From Clostridia bacterium (GTDB lineage: Bacteria; Bacillota; Clostridia; UMGS1810): a stretch of DNA of 47,560 bases. Location: the NCBI GenBank assembly GCA_017416845.1, contig JAFQBA010000076.1, forward strand, positions 1 to 47,560, given 5' to 3'. Shown in pieces: positions 8,637-16,236 of the stretch. The notes beneath the pieces were generated by a model, which saw only the letters and a list, made by a program, of their open reading frames with translations, did not search any database and was not told the origin of the DNA. Made by a program: the position numbers and the translations under genes. Each line of letters begins with the position of its first letter. The first letter of the stretch is position 1.

Positions 8637-10375
8637 TGTAACACCGCCTTTGATAGTTCCTGTACGGCTTTTTCATTATCAATGATTTCTTGTTTTATAT
8701 CCTCACTACTACGTGGAGGAACATACTTATAAAAATAGCGTGTGAAAGGAATTTCATAACCAAGTTTGTCTTTGCTTCTGTCTAAAAAAGCATCAGGTAC
8801 ATAAGGAAGAACTTCGTTTTTAACGTATTCTTCAATATCCTGCTTAAGTGGAATGTTTTCGGTGTCACGGCGTGCCGTGTCGACCTGGACAGCGCCTCTT
8901 TTCACAACCTTTTCACCATTTTCATCATATAAAGGACATTCAACAGTAACCTTTGTATAGCCAAAATCTGCAATATCAAATATTTTTGAATATTCAGGAT
9001 CAGCTTTGTCATATGCTTTATATAAGTTTAAAATTTTTTCTATGCTCTTATCGTCAATAAACTTTCTCTTATTACCCAAAGACTTTGGCTTCTGGTCTAT
9101 ATAATAATCAATCGCATTAATTAACTGCACTTTGCCAAATCTTTCAGGTGCAACTTTTTTGGCCAATACCCAAATGTAAGTATAAATACCGGTGTTATAA
9201 AACATCTGATCAGGAAGAGCAACGATAGCCTCAAGTAAATTGTTTTCAAGTATATATCTTCTGATTTCGCTTTCGCCACTACCTGCATCACCACTAAACA
9301 ATGGAGAGCCATTTAAAATAATAGCAATTCGTGCATCATCTTCAGCTTTCGCCAATAGATTTTGCAAGAACAATAACTGACCGTCGCTTACTCTCGGGGT
9401 TCCGGCGACAAAACGATTGGCAGGCAATTTCAACTCTGCTTCCACGGCTGATTTATCGGTTTTCCATTCGTGACCGAAAGGAGGGTTAGTAATCAGAAGG
9501 TCAAACTTTTCTCCCTTAAATTTGTCATCGGTCAAAGTGTTACCTTCTCTTATATTTTTTGCTTCTTCATTCATCATAAGCATTTCTGCACAGCAGATTG
9601 CGTATGATTCAGGGTTAATTTCTTCGCCATAAAGTTTTATATTATCAGGCGAAATGCCGAAACCTTCTTCGGATGTTAAATACTTTTTGAGCGTAGTCAA
9701 CATGCCGCCGGTTCCACAACAACCATCATATACTCTTAAAATTTTACCTTCTTTTTTCAGTTCGTCATCAGCACCACTCATCATAAGTTCACAACAAAGT
9801 CTGATAACTTCACGTGGGGTATAATGGTCGCCCGCTTCAGCATTTGCTTTATATTTTCTGATGATTTCTTCAAATATGTGTCCCATAGTAATTGGATCAG
9901 TTGTGTTTGGATGAAAATCAACTTCAGAAAAGGCTTTTACAACTTCAAATAAGATGCCTTTTTTTATCATAAAATCGACTTCTTCACGGAATTTCAAGTC
10001 CTGAAGGATTTTCTGAACACTCGGTGAATACGATTTAATAAATTCTATAAAATTTGCATTTATATTATCGCTATCTCCAACAAGTTGTTCCAAGGTAACA
10101 CACTTTTTATTATAAAAAGGTATTCCGAACTGTTTCTGAACTGCTTGCTCAATTTGAATCTCGGTAACAGCCTTGTTTTTTGACAAGAGTTCTATTATCT
10201 TGGCAATCTCTTTGTTTTTTGGTGCAAGCATACAATCAAAACGACGTATAATTGCCATTGGTATAATTACATTACCATATTTCTCGGGTGTGTAAGGTCC
10301 TCTTGTTTTATTAGCTATATTTTCAACCAGGCTAACTTTTGCTGATGAGTCAGCCGTAAGCGCATTATTATTCAT
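8633..10375 (-). CDS. hsdM: Type I restriction-modification methyltransferase (HsdM)
   Basis: N6-adenine DNA methyltransferase, 580 residues from the chosen start. HsdM N-terminal helices are followed by the SAM-binding motif YDGCCGTGGML (about 216-226) and catalytic NPPF (297-300). The start is placed at the ATG at 10375 rather than the in-frame TTG at 10393, because the AAGGAGATAG ribosome binding site lies between them and the TTG falls at its edge. This leaves an eight-base overlap with the upstream Fic gene and a four-base overlap with hsdS. It methylates the HsdS target to protect host DNA. All catalytic motifs are present. Confidence 0.95.
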   Translation of the reverse strand: MNNNALTADSSAKVSLVENIANKTRGPYTPEKYGNVIIPMAIIRRFDCMLAPKNKEIAKIIELLSKNKAVTEIQIEQAVQKQFGIPFYNKKCVTLEQLVGDSDNINANFIEFIKSYSPSVQKILQDLKFREEVDFMIKKGILFEVVKAFSEVDFHPNTTDPITMGHIFEEIIRKYKANAEAGDHYTPREVIRLCCELMMSGADDELKKEGKILRVYDGCCGTGGMLTTLKKYLTSEEGFGISPDNIKLYGEEINPESYAICCAEMLMMNEEAKNIREGNTLTDDKFKGEKFDLLITNPPFGHEWKTDKSAVEAELKLPANRFVAGTPRVSDGQLLFLQNLLAKAEDDARIAIILNGSPLFSGDAGSGESEIRRYILENNLLEAIVALPDQMFYNTGIYTYIWVLAKKVAPERFGKVQLINAIDYYIDQKPKSLGNKRKFIDDKSIEKILNLYKAYDKADPEYSKIFDIADFGYTKVTVECPLYDENGEKVVKRGAVQVDTARRDTENIPLKQDIEEYVKNEVLPYVPDAFLDRSKDKLGYEIPFTRYFYKYVPPRSSEDIKQEIIDNEKAVQELSKAVLQ

Positions 10376-11492
10376 TTTCACTATCTCCTTCAAACAATTC
10401 CAGTAATCTTATATTCTTATAAATATTTTCTCTTCCGACCTTTTCTTTTGTCAACAATCCCAAATCAACAAGTTGATCAAGGTATACTGCCGAAGTTTGT
10501 CTGTGCAATCCTAATTCTACTAAATCTGAAATCTTAACATATACTTTTTTAAATATTAAATCGATCATTTCAAGAAGAACTTCTTTATGTCCCTTAAGTT
10601 GATTTAAAAATTCTTCTTTCTTATATTCGTCAACCATTGACTTAATGCTTTCAACAATTGATAATGTTTTTTCAGCAGTGTTCTTAAATGACTCAAGCAT
10701 ATATCTGATTACGTTATTATAATTCTGAGTTTCTTTGCATTCCTGAAGCAGTCTGTAATACTCGTTTTTATTCTTTATGATATATGAACTTGCGTATAAT
10801 ATTGGTTGCGATAAATAACCCTTTTGGCATAAAAACAAAATATTTAGTATTCTTCCAGTTCTGCCGTTTCCATCTCTAAAAGGATGGATGCTTTCAAATT
10901 GGTAATGTGCAAGTGCTATTTTTATCAACGGATGGATAATATATGATTCGTCATCATAAACAAATTCTAACATATCAACCAAGAGTTCTTGAATCAATTC
11001 TTTACCATGAGGTGGTATATAAATTGTTTCAGGCTCACCGTTAGCATTTATATTGGCTATTCTTGTATAATCAGAAAAACCAGGAAGATTACTTCTGATA
11101 CCGGGTGTTTTTTTGTTAACCGGCACATTAATCTCAATTATATCAGAGGGAGAAATGATCCCTTTTTCTTTAAAACTATCAAATCCTATAAAAAGAGCAT
11201 CTTTATAATTTGCAACCTCTTTTGCTTCAGCAGTAAAATTTTCAAAAACTATACCTTTATATAAATCATCATTGGTGGTAACGATATTCTCAATATTGCT
11301 ACTGACTTTTGCTTCTTGTAATGATAAAGTGTCTAATAAAATATTAGGTGAAGGCAAGGTATTAACGGCATAATTAAGAAGTTCAATTGCAACTCGTGTA
11401 TCCTCAGCTAATCTTCTCAAGTCAATATCTTCATCAATATTAAGTGATGTTATTAAAGGTAAATCGTTATATGGAATTTCTTTATTGAACAT
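10368..11492 (-). CDS. Fic-domain protein (AMPylator-type) with inhibitory motif
   Basis: 374 residues. It has an N-terminal Fic_N-like region, the Fic core with HPFRDGNGRTGR (203-214), and a C-terminal winged-helix-like segment (KISDLVELGLHRQTSAVYLDQLVDLG). Fic enzymes transfer AMP or other nucleotide moieties to protein targets. The (S/T)xxxE(G/N) autoinhibitory motif is present as SSNIEN (64-69), so it is of the self-inhibited class. The ATG has AGGAGG six bases upstream, and it is translationally coupled to hsdM. Fic proteins recur in type I R-M operons; whether this one modulates the enzyme or defends independently is not shown by sequence. Confidence 0.9.
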   Translation of the reverse strand: MFNKEIPYNDLPLITSLNIDEDIDLRRLAEDTRVAIELLNYAVNTLPSPNILLDTLSLQEAKVSSNIENIVTTNDDLYKGIVFENFTAEAKEVANYKDALFIGFDSFKEKGIISPSDIIEINVPVNKKTPGIRSNLPGFSDYTRIANINANGEPETIYIPPHGKELIQELLVDMLEFVYDDESYIIHPLIKIALAHYQFESIHPFRDGNGRTGRILNILFLCQKGYLSQPILYASSYIIKNKNEYYRLLQECKETQNYNNVIRYMLESFKNTAEKTLSIVESIKSMVDEYKKEEFLNQLKGHKEVLLEMIDLIFKKVYVKISDLVELGLHRQTSAVYLDQLVDLGLLTKEKVGRENIYKNIRLLELFEGDSENE

Positions 11493-11510
11493 AATTCCTC
11501 CTGATTATCT

Positions 11511-11539
11511 GCGGGAGCAGGATTTATTCCCACTCCCGC
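11511..11539. other. GC-rich hairpin between HNH and Fic genes
   Basis: GCGGGAG (11511-11517) and CTCCCGC (11533-11539) are perfect inverted repeats with a 15-base loop. They lie in the 56-base gap, just before the Fic ribosome binding site on the minus strand. There is no T-run on that strand, so it looks like an mRNA processing, stability or attenuation stem rather than a terminator. Confidence 0.45.
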
Positions 11540-11548
11540 ATTAGTTAA

Positions 11549-11809
11549 TCATCTACCGTAGCTTCCGGTATTTTTGTGACATTCCATACAAAGGATTTCA
11601 CAATTTGATAATGCATCAGAACCACCTGACGATACAGCGGTAATGTGATGCGCTTCCCATGCACCCCAAGCACCATCTTTTCCTCTGTTTGCAAAAGAGA
11701 GCGTTTTGTTACAACGAACATAAGGGTGATTATGAGTTTTTCTTCTGCATTCGCACTTGCCGCCAGATCTTTTCCAAGCAGCTTCGATAGTTTCTCTTGA
11801 AAACGCCAT
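11549..11809 (-). CDS. Small HNH endonuclease-like protein
   Basis: 86 residues from the ATG at 11809 (MAFSRETIEAAWKRSGGKC), chosen because GGAG lies nine bases upstream; longer in-frame extensions lack a ribosome binding site. The HNH core runs EAHHITAVSSGGSDALSNCEILCMECH, and the fold is stabilised by zinc-type cysteine pairs (CEC, RC, LCMEC). HNH proteins nick or cut DNA with a bound divalent metal. It is the first gene of the defence operon. It could be an accessory restriction nuclease; a homing-type role is possible but no intron or intein is evident nearby. Confidence 0.8.
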   Translation of the reverse strand: MAFSRETIEAAWKRSGGKCECRRKTHNHPYVRCNKTLSFANRGKDGAWGAWEAHHITAVSSGGSDALSNCEILCMECHKNTGSYGR

Positions 11810-11912
11810 AAGTATTTTCTCCATTTCCCTAACGGGGATTGACAAAACCTTAATTACATAGTATAATGTAGATGATTTTTTAGGATCCATATAAGCCGTT
11901 AGTCTTATATGC

Positions 11913-11945
11913 AACAGCCTTTAGTGCCAGCTAAAGGCTGTTTTT
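11913..11945 (+). terminator. Strong hairpin with T-run facing away from the defence operon
   Basis: AACAGCCTTTAG (913-924 of 11 kb) and CTAAAGGCTGTT (11931-11942) form a perfect 12-pair stem with a six-base loop, followed by a T-run on the plus strand. No plus-strand gene ends here. In the other direction the same stem lies in the untranslated leader of the defence operon. It may block antisense transcription or act as a leader structure. Confidence 0.55.
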
Positions 11946-11960
11946 GTCTTTTACACCCAT

Positions 11961-11989
11961 ATTATACTACAAAAGTTTTATAATGTCAA
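11961..11989 (-). promoter_or_regulatory. Consensus sigma-A promoter of the defence operon
   Basis: On the minus strand TTGACA (11989-11984), 17-base spacer, TATAAT (11966-11961). Both hexamers are perfect. It is the only strong promoter seen before the HNH-Fic-hsdM-hsdS-membrane protein-TIGR04141-hsdR-mrr gene series. Confidence 0.8.
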
Positions 11990-11992
11990 CAA

Positions 11993-12031
11993 ATAACGTG
12001 TCGAAAATATAAGATTATTTCGACACGTTAT
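11993..12031. promoter_or_regulatory. 14-bp palindrome: terminator of the toxin-antitoxin operon and possible operator
   Basis: ATAACGTGTCGAAA (11993-12006) and TTTCGACACGTTAT (12018-12031) are perfect inverted repeats with an 11-base loop. The site is just past the antitoxin stop and ends four bases before the -35 of the defence promoter. It can terminate the antitoxin transcript. Its position also suits an operator or read-through gate for the defence operon. Confidence 0.55.
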
Positions 12032-12039
12032 GTTTATAT

Positions 12040-12687
12040 CTAACTCATTTTTGTTTCCAGCAAATCCTCAATCTTGCATCCGAGCGTTTTTGAGAGTGCA
12101 AGGAGAGTAGTTGTTGCCGCTTTATTTATATCCTTTGCTTTCAGTTCGTACTGTTGCAAAGTTCTTAAGTTCACTCCTGATTTCTCGGCAAGCTCTCTTT
12201 GAGAGTAGCCGATGTTCTTGCGAAGCTCCTGCAATTTGGTTGTGGTAGTTTTTCTCTCGATAATAGAATTTACCACATCAACAAACTTTTCTTCTGATGC
12301 TTCATGAAGTGTTGGATAAAGCTTTTCAATTTCTTTTGCAGATACATTCTGAAAAATGTCTTTAAATGTTCTACCGGTATTCCATTGATAGTAAGCTACA
12401 ATCCAACCACACCAATATTCAGGAGAACAATCATATTCTGTCTGTACTTCCGGAAGCTCTTGTTCAATACCTGCCTTTATGACAATTTCATGAACAAGCT
12501 CTGTTCCTGATAACCCCGAAATGATTTTAGGTACGCCGTTTCCAAACTGTGTGGCAAATCCGGTTGCAACAAACAAATCAAAAAACTTCTGGAGTGTCAT
12601 ATTGCAAGCATTGACTGCATAATCTGCAGCTTCGCCAAGATTTCGCATTGCATCATCTAAATACTGCTCATCGTAAGCGCGCATCAT
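12040..12687 (-). CDS. Xre-family antitoxin paired with DUF3990 toxin
   Basis: 215 residues. A C-terminal Xre helix-turn-helix (about 150-212: LQELRKNIGYSQRELAEKSG, then NLRTLQQYE) is preceded by an uncharacterised N-terminal region of about 140 residues that may bind the toxin. The ATG has GAGGAGGT eight bases upstream and overlaps the toxin gene by 20 bases, giving translational coupling. It is likely both the neutralising partner and the autorepressor, acting at the palindrome in the shared promoter. The gene order is toxin first, unlike many toxin-antitoxin operons. Confidence 0.8.
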   Translation of the reverse strand: MMRAYDEQYLDDAMRNLGEAADYAVNACNMTLQKFFDLFVATGFATQFGNGVPKIISGLSGTELVHEIVIKAGIEQELPEVQTEYDCSPEYWCGWIVAYYQWNTGRTFKDIFQNVSAKEIEKLYPTLHEASEEKFVDVVNSIIERKTTTTKLQELRKNIGYSQRELAEKSGVNLRTLQQYELKAKDINKAATTTLLALSKTLGCKIEDLLETKMS

Positions 12688-13345
12688 CAGGGGTTACCTC
12701 CTCACGAATAATATCTCTCATATAAAGTCCGTTTAAATCTTCTTTTTCAAGTTCAGCATTAAATGCTTCTCTTGCTTCGTCATCTCTTGCTTTACGCTTT
12801 GCATAATAGATTGTGTTGTCGCAAACTTCATAAGACACAAATTTAATCTCATCGAATGCCTTTTTGCTCTTTAAAACAATCTGCTCGCCAAGTTTGCCAA
12901 GCCGCATAGCATAAGACAACTGATTGAGTGAAATTTCGTTATTAACAAATGCTCTTGCAAATGAGAAATAGGAATCATCTGCACGATATCCAATAATCGC
13001 ATCATAGTCCTTTGTATCGGGCAGGAAATGTTCAATAAGCCATTCACGACCACGTTTCATAACCGGAGTAGATAAACGAACCTTTCTGTGTTTCATCAAC
13101 ATTGCAAGCCAATGCAAAATGGTAAATTCATCAGATGAAAGATTCAAAACCTTAAGATTTGACATATCAATCTCATATTTATTTACAAAGCCGTCTACAT
13201 CTTCGGTACAAGCCCATTCTTTTGCGAGTTCAATATGCTCTGTGCAATAAAATCCTCTGCCGTAATCGTTATAGGTTTTACCTTTGCCGAACTGTGGCTT
13301 TTCAACGATTTCAGGCGAACCGTGGTATATAGTAAGCTTACCCAT
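12668..13345 (-). CDS. DUF3990 toxin, ADP-ribosyltransferase-like
   Basis: 225 residues beginning MGKLTIYHGSPEIVEKPQF. The YHGS motif (7-10) followed by TYNDYGRGFYCT (24-35) is the DUF3990 signature, in the ADP-ribosyltransferase-like superfamily. It is the first gene of the pair, with TGGAGATG before its ATG. By family it would modify a cellular target using NAD and be held in check by the Xre partner. It stabilises the island or acts in abortive infection (inference). No key truncation is evident. Confidence 0.78.
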   Translation of the reverse strand: MGKLTIYHGSPEIVEKPQFGKGKTYNDYGRGFYCTEHIELAKEWACTEDVDGFVNKYEIDMSNLKVLNLSSDEFTILHWLAMLMKHRKVRLSTPVMKRGREWLIEHFLPDTKDYDAIIGYRADDSYFSFARAFVNNEISLNQLSYAMRLGKLGEQIVLKSKKAFDEIKFVSYEVCDNTIYYAKRKARDDEAREAFNAELEKEDLNGLYMRDIIREEVTPDDARLR

Positions 13346-13384
13346 TTCATCATCTCCATACTTCCATAGAGTTATACATTTTAC

Positions 13385-13433
13385 ATTATACTCCCACAGA
13401 AGTATTTTGTCAATAGTTTTGAAAAAATACTTC
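13385..13433 (-). promoter_or_regulatory. Promoter and palindromic operator of the toxin-antitoxin operon
   Basis: On the minus strand TTGACA (13413-13408), 17-base spacer, TATAAT (13390-13385). GAAGTATTTT (13399-13408) and AAAATACTTC (13424-13433) are perfect 10-bp inverted repeats that bracket the -35 hexamer, as expected for autorepression by the Xre antitoxin. Confidence 0.75.
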
Positions 13434-13500
13434 TATTTCTTTGCATAAAAAAACAGCAGTATAAAACTGCTATTAACAGTACTCAAACAATTACAATTGT

Positions 13501-13997
13501 GTGGTCCGGATGGCGAGCTGGGTGCATCGCTCCGTTATCTCAGTCAGAGATTTACTATGCCGGATTCTGTAACTAAGGGCCTTTTAACGGATATCGGCAC
13601 AGAAGAACTTGCGCATCTCGAGATGGTTGGTGCTCTTGTAAATCAGCTTACACGTGGAACAAACGCAAAATGTGTTAAGGAAAGTGGTTTTGCCGATTAC
13701 TTTATCAACCATTCAACAGGCGTATACCCTGCAAACTCCAACGGTTCACCGTTCAATGCTATGGCAATTGCCGTGTCAGGTGATCCGATTACCGATTTAA
13801 ACGAGGACCTTGCAGCAGAACAAAAGGCGAGAGCAACCTACGATAACATTCTCCGCCTAAGTGACGACCCGGATGTGAATGATGTTATAAAATTCCTTCG
13901 TGCAAGAGAAATTGCTCATTATCAGAGATTTGGTGAGGCTCTCAGACGAGTAGAGGAAAAACTTACGGATAATAATAAATTCTATATGAATAAATAA
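13501..13997 (+). pseudogene. cotJC: 5'-truncated cotJC (manganese-catalase-like spore coat protein)
   Basis: The reading frame from GPDGELGASLRYLSQ to the stop at 13997 matches CotJC. Metal-binding residues are retained: E of DGEL, E and H of GTEELAHLEM, E of AAEQKARA, and E/H of REIAHYQRF. CotJC proteins normally have about 30 more residues at the N-terminus. Here the homology stops abruptly at about 13500, next to the toxin-antitoxin promoter, and no ribosome binding site or credible start is present. The gene has therefore been cut by the island. Either it is dead or its first codons lie on the far side of the element and the gene is restored on excision. Confidence 0.85.
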
Positions 13998-14004
13998 GAT
14001 TTCA

Positions 14005-14203
14005 AAAAGATACCACCCGTTCCGATGGCAATGTCGTCAACTTAACGCGCAATATCTCTCTTTTGTCATGTTGAGCGAAGCTGTAGGCGAAGTCGAAACA
14101 TCCAAAAATGAGATCCTTCGACTACGTTGACACTCCGCTCAGGATGACATTAACGTAGCTTAAGTTAACGACATTGGGTCCGATGGGATGGGTGGTATCT
14201 TTT
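14005..14203. repeat. MITE-like hairpin element with ~40-bp terminal inverted repeats
   Basis: AAAAGATACCACCC at 14005 begins an arm that matches, inverted, the arm ending at 14203, with a few mismatches over about 40 bases (14005-14045 against 14160-14203). Inside is a second inverted pair (TGTCATGTTGAGCGAAG-like near 14064 and CTCCGCTCAGGATGACA near 14132). There is no coding sequence. It sits between convergent genes (cotJC and an Xre regulator), so it can also act as a two-way terminator. It accounts for most of the 13998-14205 gap. Confidence 0.7.
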
Positions 14204-14205
14204 CT

Positions 14206-14970
14206 TTATCTCTTTTTATACATAACAAGCTCGGGATTTTCGCCGTTTTCCTCATAGGTGCATATGAGAATGAAATCCATGTTACACACAATGCCAAAGC
14301 ACTTGCCGGGTAAAAATTCGCATTCAAGCTGATTGCCAAGGTATGTTGCTCCGTCATCCAAAAATTTTGCATGTTGTCCGTTTGGGAGCCTGTATTCAAG
14401 ATTGACATATCCGCCAACCAGAGCATTGAGCTTTGTTAGCTTTGGCATTCCTTCAATGTTCAGTGCGTTGATTTCTTCAATCAAAAGATCTTTGAATTTT
14501 TCAAATGCTCCGTCTCCGCCAAGCTCTTTATAGCGTTTCCAATAATCCAGTTTGGGTAAGGTTTCTTTGAGGTATGAACGAATATCTTCCTCCGAAAGCG
14601 TGTCATTTGTCATATGTTTTACACATACATCAATCAAATCATCCATATCATGATACATATATTCTCCGTCGGCATAGCACCATTTGCAATATTCTTCATT
14701 AAAAAACCCGTCCGTCTCTTTGCTGATGTTGACATCTTCCAAAGGCATACCACAGCACTGACAAATGAGATTCCTCGGTGAGCCGAGAAGTGTGTTGATT
14801 GAAACGTCAAACAGCTTTGAAAGTAGTTTGAGTGTTTCGGTGTTTGGCACGGTATCACCGTTTTCCCAGCGTGAAACCGCCTGACGTGTAACATAAAGCT
14901 TTTCGGCAAGCTCTTCCTGAGATAATCCGCTTTTGGTTCTGAGCTCCAAAATTATATCTTTTGTATCCAT
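14206..14970 (-). CDS. Xre-family regulator with zinc-ribbon domain
   Basis: 254 residues. An N-terminal Xre helix-turn-helix (about 5-60: LRTKSGLSQEELAEKLYVTRQ and AVSRWENGDTVP) is followed by a putative zinc-ribbon domain with CQCCGMPL and EYCKWCY (about 69-97). A C-terminal beta-rich region follows (from about 175, LVGGYVNLEYRLPNG) that may sense a ligand. The ATG has GAGGTGAAG upstream. It is a single-gene unit facing the MITE-like element. It is probably a one-component stress or redox regulator; its target is unknown. Confidence 0.85.
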   Translation of the reverse strand: MDTKDIILELRTKSGLSQEELAEKLYVTRQAVSRWENGDTVPNTETLKLLSKLFDVSINTLLGSPRNLICQCCGMPLEDVNISKETDGFFNEEYCKWCYADGEYMYHDMDDLIDVCVKHMTNDTLSEEDIRSYLKETLPKLDYWKRYKELGGDGAFEKFKDLLIEEINALNIEGMPKLTKLNALVGGYVNLEYRLPNGQHAKFLDDGATYLGNQLECEFLPGKCFGIVCNMDFILICTYEENGENPELVMYKKR

Positions 14971-14990
14971 AAAATCTTCACCTCACCACC

Positions 14991-15019
14991 ATTATATCTG
15001 AAGTATCAAAATTAAACAA
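14991..15019 (-). promoter_or_regulatory. Probable promoter of the Xre/zinc-ribbon gene
   Basis: On the minus strand TTGTTT (15019-15014), 17-base spacer, TATAAT (14996-14991), 21 bases before the start codon. The -10 is perfect and the -35 partial. Confidence 0.5.
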
Positions 15020-15060
15020 GCAACGCTCTGTTGCTGTTGACTTATCTGTATGAATTGATT

Positions 15061-15378
15061 CTATTTACCCCTCTTTTTCGGTTGCGGCAGTTCATCATAC
15101 ATTGCATTGAAAAGCTTGGTCATAAATTCTCTGTCATCTGCGTTTTCTATCACTATCATGTCTTTTGCTCCTTCATATGGAGGTTCAAACCGTGCATTCG
15201 GAATCATATTAAGTGCAGAAGGTACAGGTTTAACCATAACTCGATTGTCGCAAAGGTAAGCCGCTATTTTGTCTTTGTAATAAATGATATATTCGCCCAT
15301 CATCTGCCTGTGGGTAATCCGGTCAAGCTCCGATAGTTGATCGATAATGTAGGTTAAGTAGTCTTTTGTTGTTGACAT
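15061..15378 (-). CDS. TfoX N-terminal domain protein
   Basis: 105 residues covering the TfoX/Sxy N-terminal domain alone (ITHRQMMGEYIIYYKDKIAAY, then NRVMVKPVPSA and PPYEGAKDMIVIE). In proteobacteria TfoX proteins regulate competence. Stand-alone N-domains are widespread in Bacillota and their role is undefined. It is the last gene of the eight-gene operon starting at 21733, 17 bases after the rhodanese lipoprotein gene, with TGAGGA before its ATG. Confidence 0.85.
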   Translation of the reverse strand: MSTTKDYLTYIIDQLSELDRITHRQMMGEYIIYYKDKIAAYLCDNRVMVKPVPSALNMIPNARFEPPYEGAKDMIVIENADDREFMTKLFNAMYDELPQPKKRGK

Positions 15379-15395
15379 AGCAAATCCTCATTAAA

Positions 15396-15824
15396 TCAGT
15401 TTGAACTTTCGGTTTCATAAGGCCAGTCGATAATGCCGCCAAATTCTTTTACATTGGTGTATCCAAGCTCTGAAAGTGCCTCTGCTGCAATTTTGCTTCG
15501 TCTGCCCGATCTGCAGTAAACAAGAATTTGTGCATCTTTATCGGTGAGCTTGGCTTCGGCTTGAGCTTTAATTTCTGTGTAAGGAATTAAAATTGCACCG
15601 GGAATGTGCCACTCGTCAAATTCGTCCTGTTCTCTCGCATCAAGAAGAATATATTCTTCGCCGCTGTCCATAATTCTTTTTGCTTCTGCTGCAGTAATTT
15701 TTGTGTACATAATCGTTTCTCCTTTTTCTGAATTTTGGTTTTGTTTCGGTGATTCATCCGAGTTTGTGCATGCCGCAAGAATAAGGCATATCACAAGAAG
15801 TGCAAAACACAAATATTTTTTCAT
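15396..15824 (-). CDS. Rhodanese-like lipoprotein
   Basis: 142 residues from the ATG at 15824, preferred over an in-frame GTG three codons earlier because AAGAGGTG sits at the right distance. A lipoprotein signal peptide (MKKYLCFALLVICLILAAC, lipobox LAAC) leads to a single rhodanese domain with active-site loop CRSGRRS. It would be anchored outside the membrane and handle sulfane sulfur or act as a thiol transferase. It lies in an operon with a rhodanese-fused CoA-disulfide reductase, so the two probably serve related sulfur or redox chemistry. Confidence 0.88.
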   Translation of the reverse strand: MKKYLCFALLVICLILAACTNSDESPKQNQNSEKGETIMYTKITAAEAKRIMDSGEEYILLDAREQDEFDEWHIPGAILIPYTEIKAQAEAKLTDKDAQILVYCRSGRRSKIAAEALSELGYTNVKEFGGIIDWPYETESSN

Positions 15825-15855
15825 AAAATACACCTCTTAACGTAATGTTAAAATC

Positions 15856-16227
15856 CTATTTCACACCCGAAACCGGATGATAAAGCCGGGTAGTTTCTCT
15901 GTTTCGGTATTCATGTTTTTCGTAATAACCAATAAGCGTCCCATCGTCATCACGAAGAGCTACCATGTAAACATCTTTGTTTTCCTTTTCATTATGATAG
16001 GTATACATGATGTTGTTGTCAATGCTTTCCCCAAACCAGGAAACCACCTTGTCTATCATTTCGTTGGCTTTTGGCGGATGGCAATTTTTTATGTTGTCGC
16101 CGGTGAGGTCCTTGTGATAATGATGTACAGCCGACGGATTCATATACACAATTATGTCATTTATATCACAAACAACAACCGGCGCAAGATCCTGATTCAA
16201 TACACTTTTAAGCAATTTATTAAGCAT
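15856..16227 (-). CDS. Single-domain PAS protein
   Basis: 123 residues forming one PAS fold (APVVVCDINDIIVYMNPSA at the start, DGTLIGYYEKHEYR at the end). There is no output domain. The segment HYHKDLTGDNIKNCHPP contains His and Cys residues that could bind a cofactor or sense redox state. It is nine bases downstream of the CoA-disulfide reductase gene with GAGGTGG before the ATG. It may sense the redox signal handled by its neighbour. Function is inference. Confidence 0.75.
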   Translation of the reverse strand: MLNKLLKSVLNQDLAPVVVCDINDIIVYMNPSAVHHYHKDLTGDNIKNCHPPKANEMIDKVVSWFGESIDNNIMYTYHNEKENKDVYMVALRDDDGTLIGYYEKHEYRNRETTRLYHPVSGVK

Positions 16228-16236
16228 AAATCCACC

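Noticed and set aside
10375..10393. TTG start six codons upstream for hsdM
   Set aside because: The ribosome binding site AAGGAG lies inside that extension, immediately before the ATG at 10375, which is therefore preferred.
11549..11809. HNH protein as part of a homing intron or group II element
   Set aside because: It is a short stand-alone gene with its own ribosome binding site in a defence operon, and no intron structure or interrupted host gene surrounds it.
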